Of a DNA stretch of 62,117 nt, positions 18,157 to 26,629 are shown one piece after another (positions within the stretch are counted from its first letter, which is position 1; the number at the start of each line of letters is the position of its first letter). The position numbers and the translations under genes were made by a program. This DNA comes from Tannerella forsythia (GTDB lineage Bacteria; Bacteroidota; Bacteroidia; Bacteroidales; Tannerellaceae), in contig NZ_RQYN01000021.1 of assembly GCF_003860135.1 (NCBI RefSeq), forward strand, positions 1 to 62,117, given 5' to 3'. The notes beneath the pieces are model-generated. The model did not search any database and was not told where the DNA came from. It saw only the letters and a program-made list of their open reading frames with translations.

Positions 18157-18882
18157 TTATATGTTTGTGTTGTAGCGGATGGATATTTTGATGATCGCGA
18201 TAGATTTGATATTTTCTATGAGTACATCTTGCGGCTGATGGTGTTGGTTGTAGCTTACAAGCGTGACATACCTATCTCCTTTCTCGGATTTCTGCAAGTA
18301 TTTGGTGGCGAACATTTCGTCGCCGTCTGCATTTATATATATACCATGTATTTCGCCCCACAGTGCATTTTCTATATTGATTGATTTATAGCATACTATA
18401 TCTCCCGCTTTGAGGATCGGATACATCGAGTCTCCGCGCACAGGTATAGCGCCATCACATTTGGGGGCGTTGGGTATGATTATGTTACCGATCGGGACCT
18501 GATTGGTCTGGTCGCTAAATAGTGAGGTGAGGCCTGCTGATATTTCGGTCTCGTAGAGTGGAATGGTCTGTAATTCATAGCGTCGGTCTGTCGGGCGTCC
18601 GTAGAGGGTGATTGGGGAGCTCTCGTTTACGATCGGTTTTTCTATAGAGGTTATTTTATATTGGTTTTTGAACATTTCTCCCTGTCCGGTGAGAAGCCAC
18701 TCGGGAGAAACATCGGGATAATTTTCAACCAATTTTTCTATCCATTTGCTCTGAATGTCGGTTTTTTTAAGTATGGCACGGGACAAAACACCCTTACTGG
18801 CACCTATTGACCGTTCTAATGCGCCTATTGTAATTCTTTTTCTTTCAGCTATTTGTGAAATTCTGTCTAAAATTATCCCCAT
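18157..18882 (-). CDS. Phage repressor with S24 (LexA-like) peptidase domain
   Basis: The 241-residue protein has an N-terminal helix-turn-helix (about residues 5-65, IGALERSIGASKGVLSRAI) and a C-terminal S24 domain. The latent protease dyad is Ser152 in RGDSMYP and Lys194 in FATKYL, so SOS-type self-cleavage is plausible, though the usual AG cleavage bond is seen only as SAGL near residue 116. It should maintain lysogeny by binding the AAAATTATCCCC repeats at 18869-18932, the first of which overlaps its own start codon. It is divergent from the early operon. Confidence 0.93.
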   Translation of the reverse strand: MGIILDRISQIAERKRITIGALERSIGASKGVLSRAILKKTDIQSKWIEKLVENYPDVSPEWLLTGQGEMFKNQYKITSIEKPIVNESSPITLYGRPTDRRYELQTIPLYETEISAGLTSLFSDQTNQVPIGNIIIPNAPKCDGAIPVRGDSMYPILKAGDIVCYKSINIENALWGEIHGIYINADGDEMFATKYLQKSEKGDRYVTLVSYNQHHQPQDVLIENIKSIAIIKISIRYNTNI

Positions 18883-18932
18883 AAAGTCGAAAATTATCGC
18901 GTAAATATTTGCAGGGGTTGAAAATTATCCCC
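18869..18932. promoter_or_regulatory. Three operator repeats between repressor and early operon
   Basis: AAAATTATCCCC (18869-18880), AAAATTATCGCG (18890-18901) and AAAATTATCCCC (18921-18932) are direct repeats starting 21 and 31 bp apart, that is at two and three helical turns. They lie between the divergent repressor and Cro/Ner-like genes and just before TACTTTG (18933-18939), a near-consensus -7 box for the early promoter. The layout fits cooperative repressor binding. Confidence 0.8.
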
Positions 18933-18982
18933 TACTTTGCACTGTCATTTATTGATTGAACGGCTTCAAAAATACAGAAAAA

Positions 18983-19180
18983 ATGGGATTGGACAAAAAA
19001 AGAATTTTGATTGTGGGCCTTGAGCGTGGAACGAATTTGAAAATCGCACGGACGCTCGGTGTGACAAAGGAAATGGTGTCGATGGCGGTCTGTGGGCGTA
19101 AGAATACCCCGCTGGCGCGGAAAATTCGGCATGTGGCTGTAAAACAGTATGGCGGAAAAGAGGTAGAATTGGAAAATTGA
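18983..19180 (+). CDS. Cro/Ner-like DNA-binding protein
   Basis: This 65-residue basic protein has a helix-turn-helix (KIARTLGVTKEMVSMAVCGRKN, about residues 20-42). It is the first gene of the early operon, opposite the repressor, the position of Ner in Mu and Cro in lambda, so it probably represses lysogenic transcription. The ATG at 18983 follows an A-rich leader; an upstream in-frame ATG at 18956 is less likely. Confidence 0.75.
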   Translation: MGLDKKRILIVGLERGTNLKIARTLGVTKEMVSMAVCGRKNTPLARKIRHVAVKQYGGKEVELEN

Positions 19181-19187
19181 CGACAGT

Positions 19188-19370
19188 ATGGACGCAAAAG
19201 AATTGGTGAAAGGTAGGCTGTACGAGTATGTGCAGCGAGATGGACGTCGGCATAAGGTAAGGTATGAGTATTCGGGCGTAAATAGCTACGTATTCTCCTT
19301 TGTGGCCGGAAACGGCTTGTTGTCGCTATTGTACAGTGTTGTTGGTGAGAAAATAGTAGAAGTGGCATGA
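19188..19370 (+). CDS. Small early protein, unknown function
   Basis: A 60-residue protein with repeated basic/aromatic strands (GRLYEYVQRDGRRHKVRYEYSG), probably a small beta fold. It follows the Cro/Ner-like gene by 7 bp and overlaps the next gene by 4 bp (ATGA), indicating translational coupling. I do not recognise it. Confidence 0.6.
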   Translation: MDAKELVKGRLYEYVQRDGRRHKVRYEYSGVNSYVFSFVAGNGLLSLLYSVVGEKIVEVA

Positions 19371-19600
19371 AAGCACGGGTGAAAATAAAAGATATGCTCT
19401 TAATCTCTTTAGGGGTGATTGTTTTGGTTTTGGTATGTCTGTTTTTTGTGGGATTTGTTGTTTTTATCGCTATAAAGCAGCCTCTTGCTTTTATGGGGGT
19501 TCTAATTTGCGGTGCCGGCTTCTTTATGATGCTGGGAGATATTATAGAAAGGTTTTATGAGATGTATAAAGAACGAAACAAAAAAGATGAAAAGGAATGA
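19367..19600 (+). CDS. Small two-helix membrane protein
   Basis: A 77-residue protein with two hydrophobic segments (about residues 10-35 and 39-58) and a charged tail ending NKKDEKE. It overlaps its neighbours by 4 bp on each side. An early-operon membrane protein could modify the host envelope or exclude other phages; there is no sequence evidence for a specific role. Confidence 0.6.
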   Translation: MKARVKIKDMLLISLGVIVLVLVCLFFVGFVVFIAIKQPLAFMGVLICGAGFFMMLGDIIERFYEMYKERNKKDEKE

Positions 19601-19821
19601 AAGCGCTGAAATTATTACTCGGTTTTTTGCCGGGTGTGACGTTGGGAATGTGGCTGCGGGCAATGTGGTTTTGCGTTTCGCTGGCGATATGCAACCCCAC
19701 AGACAACTGCTCTTTGTGGGTTGTCTGTGGCCTGCTGGTTAATCTGGTCGTTTCGGGGCTGATGGTGGTTCGGGACCGGGAGAAGTGGCGAAAGGTTTGT
19801 GAGAAGATAAATAGTATATAA
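19597..19821 (+). CDS. Small membrane protein
   Basis: A 74-residue protein with hydrophobic segments at about 4-32 and 41-60 and a basic C-terminus. Four-base overlap with the preceding gene. Function unknown; it forms a pair with the upstream membrane protein. Confidence 0.55.
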   Translation: MKALKLLLGFLPGVTLGMWLRAMWFCVSLAICNPTDNCSLWVVCGLLVNLVVSGLMVVRDREKWRKVCEKINSI

Positions 19822-19832
19822 GTGTTAATATT

Positions 19833-20399
19833 ATGTGTATGAAAACAGAAGAGGTACAGAAAGAGGGAGTTATAATAGCTCTCGACGTGGAAAGTGACGG
19901 GCTTCAAGGGAGAATATTTGCAATTGGGGCTGTGGTTTATAACCAAAAAGGAATCGAGATCGGTCGTTATTCTCGAAGGACATCCAGTCTGCTCTTGCTG
20001 GATGGCTGGACATGTGAAAATGTGCTTCCTGCGGTGGAAGAGATAAGGTCGGTGGACGGATGGGAAGCTTTGATGTTTAATTTCGGACGCTTCTACAAGT
20101 ATATGTGCGACTTATACGATGTTCGTGTGCTATGGCATCGAGGCTATCTCTTAGAAGGCTTCTTGTTTAGACAATTAGTCGCGATCGATGCAATAGACGT
20201 ATCTTATATTCCTTATCTTCCCATAGAGGTTGCTTCTTATTTGGAAATAGCCGGATACCCGGGTGACAAGCTTGATAATTATCTCGAATTTAAAGGGATA
20301 AAGATTGAGGGTGAAGGGGTAAGGCATCATCCCGTTTACGATAGCATTGCTGCTTACAGGGCGTATGAGTCTCTGAAAGAAGAATTAAAGCCTTTTTGA
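19833..20399 (+). CDS. DEDD-family 3'-5' exonuclease-like protein
   Basis: The 188-residue protein starts with the ExoI motif ALDVESDG (Asp18 and Glu20). A late HHPVYDSIAAYRAY segment (about 167-180) matches the ExoIII HxxxxD motif of the DEDDh class (DnaQ/RNase T-like), and it ends without other domains. It would degrade DNA or RNA ends. It lies just before the transposase gene, so a role in processing transposition or host nucleic acid is possible. A second ATG at 19839 is an alternative start. Confidence 0.7.
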   Translation: MCMKTEEVQKEGVIIALDVESDGLQGRIFAIGAVVYNQKGIEIGRYSRRTSSLLLLDGWTCENVLPAVEEIRSVDGWEALMFNFGRFYKYMCDLYDVRVLWHRGYLLEGFLFRQLVAIDAIDVSYIPYLPIEVASYLEIAGYPGDKLDNYLEFKGIKIEGEGVRHHPVYDSIAAYRAYESLKEELKPF

Positions 20400-20423
20400 T
20401 TGGGCACTGGCAACGGTTTTCGA

Positions 20424-20447
20424 GGGGGTTCGATTCCCCCTGCCGGA
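20424..20447 (+). other. tRNA 3'-end-like fragment
   Basis: GGGGG-TTCGATT-CCCCC is a perfect 5-bp T-stem with a canonical seven-base T-loop. It is followed directly by TGCCGGA, which has the length of an acceptor 3' strand. No complementary TCCGGCA, D-arm or anticodon arm is found upstream, so this is not a working tRNA. It lies between the exonuclease stop and the transposase ATG. Confidence 0.6.
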
Positions 20448-20464
20448 CAAAAAGATATATTGTT

Positions 20465-22450
20465 ATGTATCAAGTAGTGGATGGAAATTTGTGTTTGAGT
20501 GTGGCGGATTGGATTGGCGCGGGGCTGACTCGGGATCAATTCAAAAACGACTCGAAGCGCGGGGATTTAAAGATATTCCGGCGCAGCAAGCACGATAATA
20601 CATTAATCGACATGTGGTCGATCCGTCGTCCGGAACGGCTGGCGGTGATTGAACGCGCGTTCGGTCTTCGGGGCGAGCGGAATAACAACGCGAAGCACAC
20701 GGGGCTGACGAGGGATGCGGAGGCGTTCGACTATTTCAGAAATTATACCTACGGCGAGGAGGAGACGCATCTCTCGCCGGAAACGATCGATAAATATACG
20801 AACAATGCTACGATCGTACGGGCACTGTTGAAGCGGCTGGAGGTGATCCGGGCCCATCGGCGCATCGCGATGGGCGAGTTCTGGGCGGATTCGACGGCAT
20901 TCGCTATCGAACAGCAGACGAAAGGGTTCCCGAACTCCTTGCCCGAGAGCGAGCGGGGTTTTGAACGACTGGTTAAACGGTATTTAAAAGAGGGTTTATC
21001 GGCGTTTATCTCGAAAAATTACGGCAATGAGGCTGCTATTCGTCTCGAAGAAGAAGCAAAAGAGTGGCTTATCGCACGATATGCGACCCCGATTAACAAG
21101 GTAACGATGAAGCAGCTATGGCGTGAATATAACGCCGTGGCGCCCGGTTACGGCTGGAAAACGGTCAAGGCGGAAAACACGGTTCGGCGCTTTTTGAATC
21201 GTCCGGAGGTTCGCCCGCTATGGTACGCGATGCGGCACGGCGAATTGAAAGCTAAAGAGTTATTTACACGGCAAAATAAAACGATACTGCCGCAGATGCG
21301 CGACGCTCTTTGGTACGGTGACGGTACGAAGCTGAACTATTACTACTTAAATGACGAGGGCAAGATGGATACTTGCTGCGTGTATGAGGTGATGGACGTG
21401 TATAGCGAGGTGCTTCTGGGTTATTATATAAGTAAAAAAGAGGACTTCGAGTCGCAATATTTCGCTTATAAGATGGCGATGAAGTTTTCGGGGCATAAGC
21501 CTTACGAGATCAGGTTTGATAATCAGGGCGGTCACGGGAAATTGAAAAACGGCAGTTTTTTCAAAGAAATGGCGCGGCTGGCGATATCGACACAGCCCTA
21601 TAACGGTAAATCGAAGACGATTGAGAGCGCTTTCGGTCGTTTTCAAGCGGATTTCCTGCATAGGGACTGGTTCTTTACGGGTATGAACGTAAAGACGAAA
21701 AAGGAGGAGAGCCGTGCAAACATGGAATTTATCCTTGCTAATCAAAAGAATTTGAAGACACTCGCCGAAATCAAAGCGATTTATGAGGCTCGTCGGCGCG
21801 AGTGGAACGAGTCGGAACACCCGAACACGGGCCGTCGGAGGATCGATATGTATCGGGAAAGCGTGAACGAGGAGTCGAAGAAGATCACCGCACAGGACAT
21901 GTTTAGCTTGTTCGGAATCCTTGACGATAAAGATTCATGCAAGTTTACGGCGGGTGGCCTGAAAAAGACAATCAAAGGACAAAAATACACGTGGGAGGTG
22001 CTTACGGCTGATGGACAGCCGGATTTGGACTTCTTGCGCAAAAATGTCGGCAGGGATTTCTTCGTAGAATATGATCCCACTGACATGAGCATCGTTGCGC
22101 TCTATACCAAAGACGCTTCGGGCGAGCTGCGATTCGTTACGCTGGCGAAGAAATACATCGAGATACATCGGGCGAAACAAGAGCAGGATGAGCTGGACAG
22201 CAAGTTCCTTAAGCGTATGGAATTGCAAAACAAGGAGCAGCGCGTCGAGATGTTCGAAGAAACGGAGCGGCTGCTCGAGAAGTTCGGTATGCACCCTTCA
22301 CAGCACGGACTTAATATGCCGAAACTTAAGGGCGTGGAGCGGGATGTCCGCGAACGCAGGAAGAAGGTCGACATTGGCACGGTGCTGAAAGACGAAAGCA
22401 ATATGCTGCAGTCGATTGACGGGGATTATGATTTATTAGATAACTATTAA
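20465..22450 (+). CDS. MuA-like DDE transposase/integrase
   Basis: This 661-residue enzyme catalyses replicative transposition and integration. An N-terminal DNA-binding region with a helix-turn-helix part (residues about 1-60) precedes an RNase-H-fold rve domain with the acidic triad Asp286 (WYGDGT), Asp352 (RFDNQGG) and Glu387 (TIESAFGRFQ). The D-66-D-35-E spacing is typical. A C-terminal beta-barrel-like and basic/helical tail (about 480-661) would contact MuB. The ATG at 20465 is chosen because the upstream frame runs through the tRNA-like element. It is preceded by the exonuclease and followed by a small protein and MuB. Confidence 0.93.
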   Translation: MYQVVDGNLCLSVADWIGAGLTRDQFKNDSKRGDLKIFRRSKHDNTLIDMWSIRRPERLAVIERAFGLRGERNNNAKHTGLTRDAEAFDYFRNYTYGEEETHLSPETIDKYTNNATIVRALLKRLEVIRAHRRIAMGEFWADSTAFAIEQQTKGFPNSLPESERGFERLVKRYLKEGLSAFISKNYGNEAAIRLEEEAKEWLIARYATPINKVTMKQLWREYNAVAPGYGWKTVKAENTVRRFLNRPEVRPLWYAMRHGELKAKELFTRQNKTILPQMRDALWYGDGTKLNYYYLNDEGKMDTCCVYEVMDVYSEVLLGYYISKKEDFESQYFAYKMAMKFSGHKPYEIRFDNQGGHGKLKNGSFFKEMARLAISTQPYNGKSKTIESAFGRFQADFLHRDWFFTGMNVKTKKEESRANMEFILANQKNLKTLAEIKAIYEARRREWNESEHPNTGRRRIDMYRESVNEESKKITAQDMFSLFGILDDKDSCKFTAGGLKKTIKGQKYTWEVLTADGQPDLDFLRKNVGRDFFVEYDPTDMSIVALYTKDASGELRFVTLAKKYIEIHRAKQEQDELDSKFLKRMELQNKEQRVEMFEETERLLEKFGMHPSQHGLNMPKLKGVERDVRERRKKVDIGTVLKDESNMLQSIDGDYDLLDNY

Positions 22451-22470
22451 TAACTATAAAACAACGAGTA

Positions 22471-22929
22471 ATGAAAAGAAAGACAAAAAAAGAAATGATC
22501 GAAGAACGCTGTTTGAGCGCACTTCGTTTCGCAGCTGACGAAATGAAAGAAAATTTGACGACACTGCATTCTATGGGTTACATGGAAGTTCAGGAGGATG
22601 AAGGGGATGAACGGTTTCTATATCAAACTTGGCAATGGATGCTTTTTCTCGGCTTAAATCGTCTATCTCCCGGCGCAAGCGAGAGAGAAGACTCGGAATT
22701 TCTGTTGAGCGATCTGTTGAGATACTCAATAGAAACGTCAATTCCATCGGTGAATCTTCAGGGTTGTTCCATCCATCGGACGGATAATGGATTGAACTTC
22801 TGTATTTCAGGTGAAGTTCGCGACGAAGATAGGCTGAGAAGGTTGCACAAAAATCTTGTAGAAAGTCTAAATCGTACGACGAAACATAAACAGCGCAAAA
22901 AGTCGAATCATTCGTGTCGGACATATTGA
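22471..22929 (+). CDS. Hypothetical early protein between MuA and MuB homologues
   Basis: A 152-residue charged protein, helical in its first half, with a basic C-terminus (TTKHKQRKKSNH). No family is recognised. It starts 21 bp after the transposase stop and is in the same direction as the operon. Conservation of the frame without stop codons and its position support it being real. Confidence 0.55.
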   Translation: MKRKTKKEMIEERCLSALRFAADEMKENLTTLHSMGYMEVQEDEGDERFLYQTWQWMLFLGLNRLSPGASEREDSEFLLSDLLRYSIETSIPSVNLQGCSIHRTDNGLNFCISGEVRDEDRLRRLHKNLVESLNRTTKHKQRKKSNHSCRTY

Positions 22930-22971
22930 TTGAATGTTAGTTCGCAAACATACATAAAAAACTTCAAACAG

Positions 22972-23832
22972 ATGATTACACAGGAAGAAAAACAAGTGAT
23001 TTGCACGAGGCTCGCGGAATATTGCGAGATGATGGGCAGTCAGAACAAAGCGGCGAACTCGCTGCAAGGTGTTAGCGGTGCGACGATTACGCAGATGCTA
23101 ACGGAGAACTGGGAGCTTATAAGCGAGAAAATGTGGCGCAGTGTGGCGGCACAGATAGGTGTGAAATATACAAAGTGGAATATCGTGGAAACAAGGAATT
23201 ATAAGGCGCTTACGAGCATCTTCGAGGATGCACAGGAGAACGCGCTGGTGCTTGCCGTGTGCGGCGAGGCGGGCACGGGCAAGACGCTAACGGGCAAGGC
23301 ATACAGCGAAACGCATAAGAATGTCTATCTGCTTGGATGCTCTGAATATTGGAACCGCAAAATCTTCTTGCAGGAGCTTCTGCGGGTAATGGGAAAGAAC
23401 CCCGCCGGGGACACGGTGGGCGATATGGTGCTCGACGTGGTGAATGAGTTGAAGCGCAAGGACGCACCTCTGATCATCCTCGACGAGGCGGATAAATTGA
23501 GCGATCAGGTGCTCTTCTTCTTTATTACATTCTACAATAAATTAGAGGATTACTGCGGCATCGTGATGATGGCGACGGACTACCTCGAGAAGAAGATCCG
23601 CCGGGGGCTGCGGCTTAATAAAAAAGGATACAAGGAAATTTACTCGCGGATCGGTAGGAAGTTTATCCCCATGCCGGGGGTGAGCGTGACGGATATCGCG
23701 GACGTATGCCGTGCAAACGGCGTGCAGGAGCAGCGGATGATCGACGCGGTGAAGACGGATTGCGAGGGCGATCTGCGGCGTGTGAAGCGCAAATGCCATG
23801 CTCTTAACAAGAAGAAGGAGCAGGCTCAATGA
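22972..23832 (+). CDS. MuB-like AAA+ ATPase, target-selection protein
   Basis: The 286-residue protein has an N-terminal helix-turn-helix part (NSLQGVSGATITQML, about 29-43). The AAA+ core has Walker A GEAGTGKT (Lys104) and Walker B LIILDEAD (Asp171-Glu172). MuB homologues bind target DNA as ATP filaments and activate the transposase. The ATG at 22972 is preferred over one at 22930. It overlaps the next ATPase gene by 4 bp. Confidence 0.92.
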   Translation: MITQEEKQVICTRLAEYCEMMGSQNKAANSLQGVSGATITQMLTENWELISEKMWRSVAAQIGVKYTKWNIVETRNYKALTSIFEDAQENALVLAVCGEAGTGKTLTGKAYSETHKNVYLLGCSEYWNRKIFLQELLRVMGKNPAGDTVGDMVLDVVNELKRKDAPLIILDEADKLSDQVLFFFITFYNKLEDYCGIVMMATDYLEKKIRRGLRLNKKGYKEIYSRIGRKFIPMPGVSVTDIADVCRANGVQEQRMIDAVKTDCEGDLRRVKRKCHALNKKKEQAQ

Positions 23833-24443
23833 AGCGAGCGTACAGCGTTCAGGAGCTCGCTAAAATGCGGACGACGTCGAGCGTGAGCTTAGGCGAAGAA
23901 CTCGATGACGCGATGGGCGAGGTAGAGCTGAGCGGGACGTGGTTCGTGTACGGGCCGCCCAAAAACGGCAAAACCTCGATGGCAATGACGCTCGCTAAGG
24001 CGTTGGCGGAGCATAAGAAAGTACTATACAACAGCGTGGAAGAAGGGATTCGGAAGACGGTGCGTATGGCTGTAGAGCGGCAGAATATGCACGAGGTCGG
24101 GCGGAACTTCTTCCTTCTCGATCGGGAGTTTTATGATGACTTGTATTTCAGACTTTCTCATAATCGGAAATATGGGGTTATTTTTATTGATTCCGTGCAG
24201 TTTATGGGGCTTTCTTACGCGGAGTACAAAAAAATGAAACTTGCTTTTCCGGACAAGCTGTTCGTTTTTATCAGTCACGTGAAAGGCAACGTGCCTGATG
24301 GGAAAGCGGCGCTTCGGATTATGCAGGACTCGGATGTGATCTTTAGCGTGCGCGGCTTTAAGGCGTTTGTTACAAGCCGCTTCGGGGGCAATGGCGAGTA
24401 CCTGATTAGCGAGGAGATGGCGGAGAAGTTTTATGTAAAGTGA
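23829..24443 (+). CDS. RecA/RadA-like P-loop ATPase
   Basis: The 204-residue protein has Walker A GPPKNGKT (Lys48) and Walker B VIFIDS (about residues 117-122), with the short size of a single RecA-type core. It is translationally coupled to the MuB-like gene. It may work with the transposase or in replication; the family occurs in Bacteroidetes Mu-like phages but I know of no tested function. Confidence 0.75.
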   Translation: MKRAYSVQELAKMRTTSSVSLGEELDDAMGEVELSGTWFVYGPPKNGKTSMAMTLAKALAEHKKVLYNSVEEGIRKTVRMAVERQNMHEVGRNFFLLDREFYDDLYFRLSHNRKYGVIFIDSVQFMGLSYAEYKKMKLAFPDKLFVFISHVKGNVPDGKAALRIMQDSDVIFSVRGFKAFVTSRFGGNGEYLISEEMAEKFYVK

Positions 24444-24467
24444 AAAACGAAAAGTAAAAAACGAAAA

Positions 24468-24932
24468 ATGATGGAAACAACACTTGAGAAAAGAAAAAAG
24501 GGGCTGATTAAGCGGTTTCATACCCTGCTGGGGGCCGCGCGGCTCGACGACGACGGAAAGATGGAGATACTTGCGGCGTATGGGGTTACGACGTCGAAAG
24601 ATTTATCTGTTAAACAGCTGACGGAAATCTGCAATAAGATGGACGATATGCTGAAGGGTGGGAAGCGCTCGGAGATGGATGCGCTTCGAAAAAGGGTTCT
24701 TGCGGCCGGGTGCGCGTTTATGCGCGCGAACGGTCAGGAGGCAAGCATCGACTATGTGAAAGCGTGGGTGTGTAGGCGTGCGAAGAAAAAGAGCTTCAAC
24801 GCTGTGCCGGCTGATCGGCTTCGGGCCGCATATTTCGCATTTAATAATCAGCGCAAGGCGCTGGAAGATACCAAGGCGGTTGCTGCGGAGGTGGTGCGAC
24901 GTGGAATGAGTCAGGAGTTTAATTTGAATTAA
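24468..24932 (+). CDS. GemA/Gp16-like (DUF1018) early protein
   Basis: The 154-residue protein begins KGLIKRFHTLLGAARLDDD...SKDLSVKQLTEICNKMDDM, which has the layout of the Mu Gp16/GemA family (two short helical repeats and a KDLSVAEL-type motif). GemA-like proteins modulate host gene expression or supercoiling in Mu. The similarity is by eye and moderate. The C-terminal half (100-154) is basic and helical. Confidence 0.55.
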   Translation: MMETTLEKRKKGLIKRFHTLLGAARLDDDGKMEILAAYGVTTSKDLSVKQLTEICNKMDDMLKGGKRSEMDALRKRVLAAGCAFMRANGQEASIDYVKAWVCRRAKKKSFNAVPADRLRAAYFAFNNQRKALEDTKAVAAEVVRRGMSQEFNLN

Positions 24933-24942
24933 ATTGATTGAT

Positions 24943-25146
24943 ATGGATATCGTGAAAATAAAAGAAAATGCAGGCGAGCGTGTTGTGCTTGCATTGGAAC
25001 CCTCGGAAGCGGTGAAATTGGCTAATATTCTTGATTTTGCATGTTATAACAATGCGAAAATCTCGGATGATTCGAGGCGGTTTGTTAAAGAGGTCGTTCG
25101 TTCAGCCGCAAAGCTGGAAAAAGCGATTAAATCGGGGTGGTTATGA
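24943..25146 (+). CDS. Small early protein
   Basis: A 67-residue protein, acidic then basic, of unknown function. Start ATG at 24943. It overlaps the next gene by 4 bp (ATGA), so the pair is translationally coupled. Confidence 0.55.
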   Translation: MDIVKIKENAGERVVLALEPSEAVKLANILDFACYNNAKISDDSRRFVKEVVRSAAKLEKAIKSGWL

Positions 25147-25340
25147 AAACGATTGATATTCAGCAAAAAAAACTAAAGCGCAGGGCGGGAATGCTTTACA
25201 GGCTACGCAAGAAAGGTGTGAGATGTCATACACGGACGCGGACGATCTTCCTTCCCGCCGGCGAGGACATCGAGAGCGCGTGTCAGATCGGGACGCTGCG
25301 GCGAGAATTTGGTTTTGTAGTACAATTTGAAATGATATGA
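25143..25340 (+). CDS. Small basic early protein
   Basis: A 65-residue, strongly basic protein (KKLKRRAGMLYRLRKKG) that may bind nucleic acid. ATGA overlaps at both ends. Family not recognised. Confidence 0.5.
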   Translation: MKTIDIQQKKLKRRAGMLYRLRKKGVRCHTRTRTIFLPAGEDIESACQIGTLRREFGFVVQFEMI

Positions 25341-25528
25341 AAGAAGGGGATTTAGTTGTGGTAAAATATTCGGTGTACGAGGTAAAGAAATCAGAAGATG
25401 GCTATTGTTGTTATTATTGCGCTGGTTTTCAGAAACCGAAGATTTGCAGCAGTTTGCCGATTTGTGCAAGGGGTATTTATTTTAAAAAGTTGACAGAACG
25501 GGAATTAAAGAAAAAAAGAAAAACGTAA
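25337..25528 (+). CDS. Small Cys-rich early protein
   Basis: A 63-residue protein with five cysteines (CCYYC, C..., C) and a very basic tail (ELKKKRKT); it could be a small zinc-binding protein. Coupled to the preceding gene by a 4-base overlap. Function unknown. Confidence 0.5.
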   Translation: MKEGDLVVVKYSVYEVKKSEDGYCCYYCAGFQKPKICSSLPICARGIYFKKLTERELKKKRKT

Positions 25529-25548
25529 ATTTTTAAAGCAATAAGAGT

Positions 25549-26196
25549 ATGGAAATGGTAGAAATGACGCTCGAGGAGCGCAAAGAGTTTGAGGCTTTTA
25601 GAGAAGCACAGAGAAAAAAGGAAGAAGCGGCGAGGCGTAAAGCTGATCGCGAAGCGTATGCTGCTATCGTCGACGAAACGCTGGCAACGGTGATGCCGGA
25701 ATTGCAGGATATTAGCGCGAAAATCGCAGAACGCAAGGCGGCTGTGATGGAAGCGTTTAAGGGTGCGCTTGAGATGAAAGCAGAGCTGTTCGGAATTAAA
25801 GAAGAGCAGCGTACGCATACGTTTACGAATAGCGACTCGTCAATCCGGATCACGGTCGGGCATTATACGCTCGACGGGTATAGGGACACCGTGGAAGAGG
25901 GAATTGCGAAGGTGAAAAATTTTATCGAATCTCTCGCGAAGGACGAGGGAAGTCGGGCGCTCGTGAAGGCTGTTTTTCGCCTGCTGTCTCGCGATAATCA
26001 GGGCAATCTGAAAGCTTCGCGGGTGTTGCAGCTTCGCCGGATGGCTGAAGAGGACGGAAATGAAGACTTTCTTGAGGGCGTGCGGATTATTGAAGAGAGT
26101 TATCTTCCGACTTCTTCGAGCATGTTTATTAAGGCTGCGGTGAAGAACGCGAATGGGAAGTGGGAGTACGTGCCGCTCGGCATGACGGAAGCGTGA
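25549..26196 (+). CDS. DUF3164 family protein
   Basis: The 215-residue protein has a coiled-coil N-terminal half (charged, about residues 5-90) and the block ITVGHYTLDGYRDTVEEGIAKVKNFI typical of DUF3164. The C-terminal part contains LKASRVLQLRRMAEE. DUF3164 is a hallmark of Mu-like phage early regions and has no proven function. Confidence 0.8.
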   Translation: MEMVEMTLEERKEFEAFREAQRKKEEAARRKADREAYAAIVDETLATVMPELQDISAKIAERKAAVMEAFKGALEMKAELFGIKEEQRTHTFTNSDSSIRITVGHYTLDGYRDTVEEGIAKVKNFIESLAKDEGSRALVKAVFRLLSRDNQGNLKASRVLQLRRMAEEDGNEDFLEGVRIIEESYLPTSSSMFIKAAVKNANGKWEYVPLGMTEA

Positions 26197-26221
26197 TACA
26201 ACATTTAAAAAAACAGAGAAT

Positions 26222-26629
26222 ATGGACAGATTAAGTTTAGTTGTCGTGCGTGTGCTGAGACCGAGTGAACAGGTTACAAAGAGTGAACAATATCTTGTAA
26301 AGCATACAGATGAAGAAAGAGCGGACGAAAAAGCGATCGAATATTTAAAACCTTTCTCTCGCGAACCCGTGATCGTTGTGCGCACAGAGCTTCTGAAAGG
26401 CTCTGTGGAGCTATTGGAGCATGAAGAGGCAGATTGCTTCTACAAGTGCATAACAGAGTGGATGGAGCTGCTTGAAACAGGTAGGGAGAAGAAGGTTACA
26501 AGACAGTGCTTTGTGCAGGCGAGTAATATTCATGAGGCTATGTCGCAGCTTCTTAAAGTATATATGCATCTCGACGCTGTAGACGTTAAATCGATTGCAC
26601 GTTCGAAGATTGTTGATGTGATTAAATGA
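26222..26629 (+). CDS. Hypothetical early protein, possibly DUF4494-like
   Basis: A 135-residue protein. The segment KKVTRQCFVQASNIHEAMSQ resembles the DUF4494 core of Bacteroidetes phages, but this is a weak resemblance. It overlaps the DnaA-like gene by 4 bp. Confidence 0.5.
   Translation: MDRLSLVVVRVLRPSEQVTKSEQYLVKHTDEERADEKAIEYLKPFSREPVIVVRTELLKGSVELLEHEEADCFYKCITEWMELLETGREKKVTRQCFVQASNIHEAMSQLLKVYMHLDAVDVKSIARSKIVDVIK

Noticed and set aside
20396-20464. N-terminal extension of the transposase or a complete tRNA gene
   Set aside because: The extension translates the T-arm-like element and lacks conservation; no 5' half of a tRNA is present.
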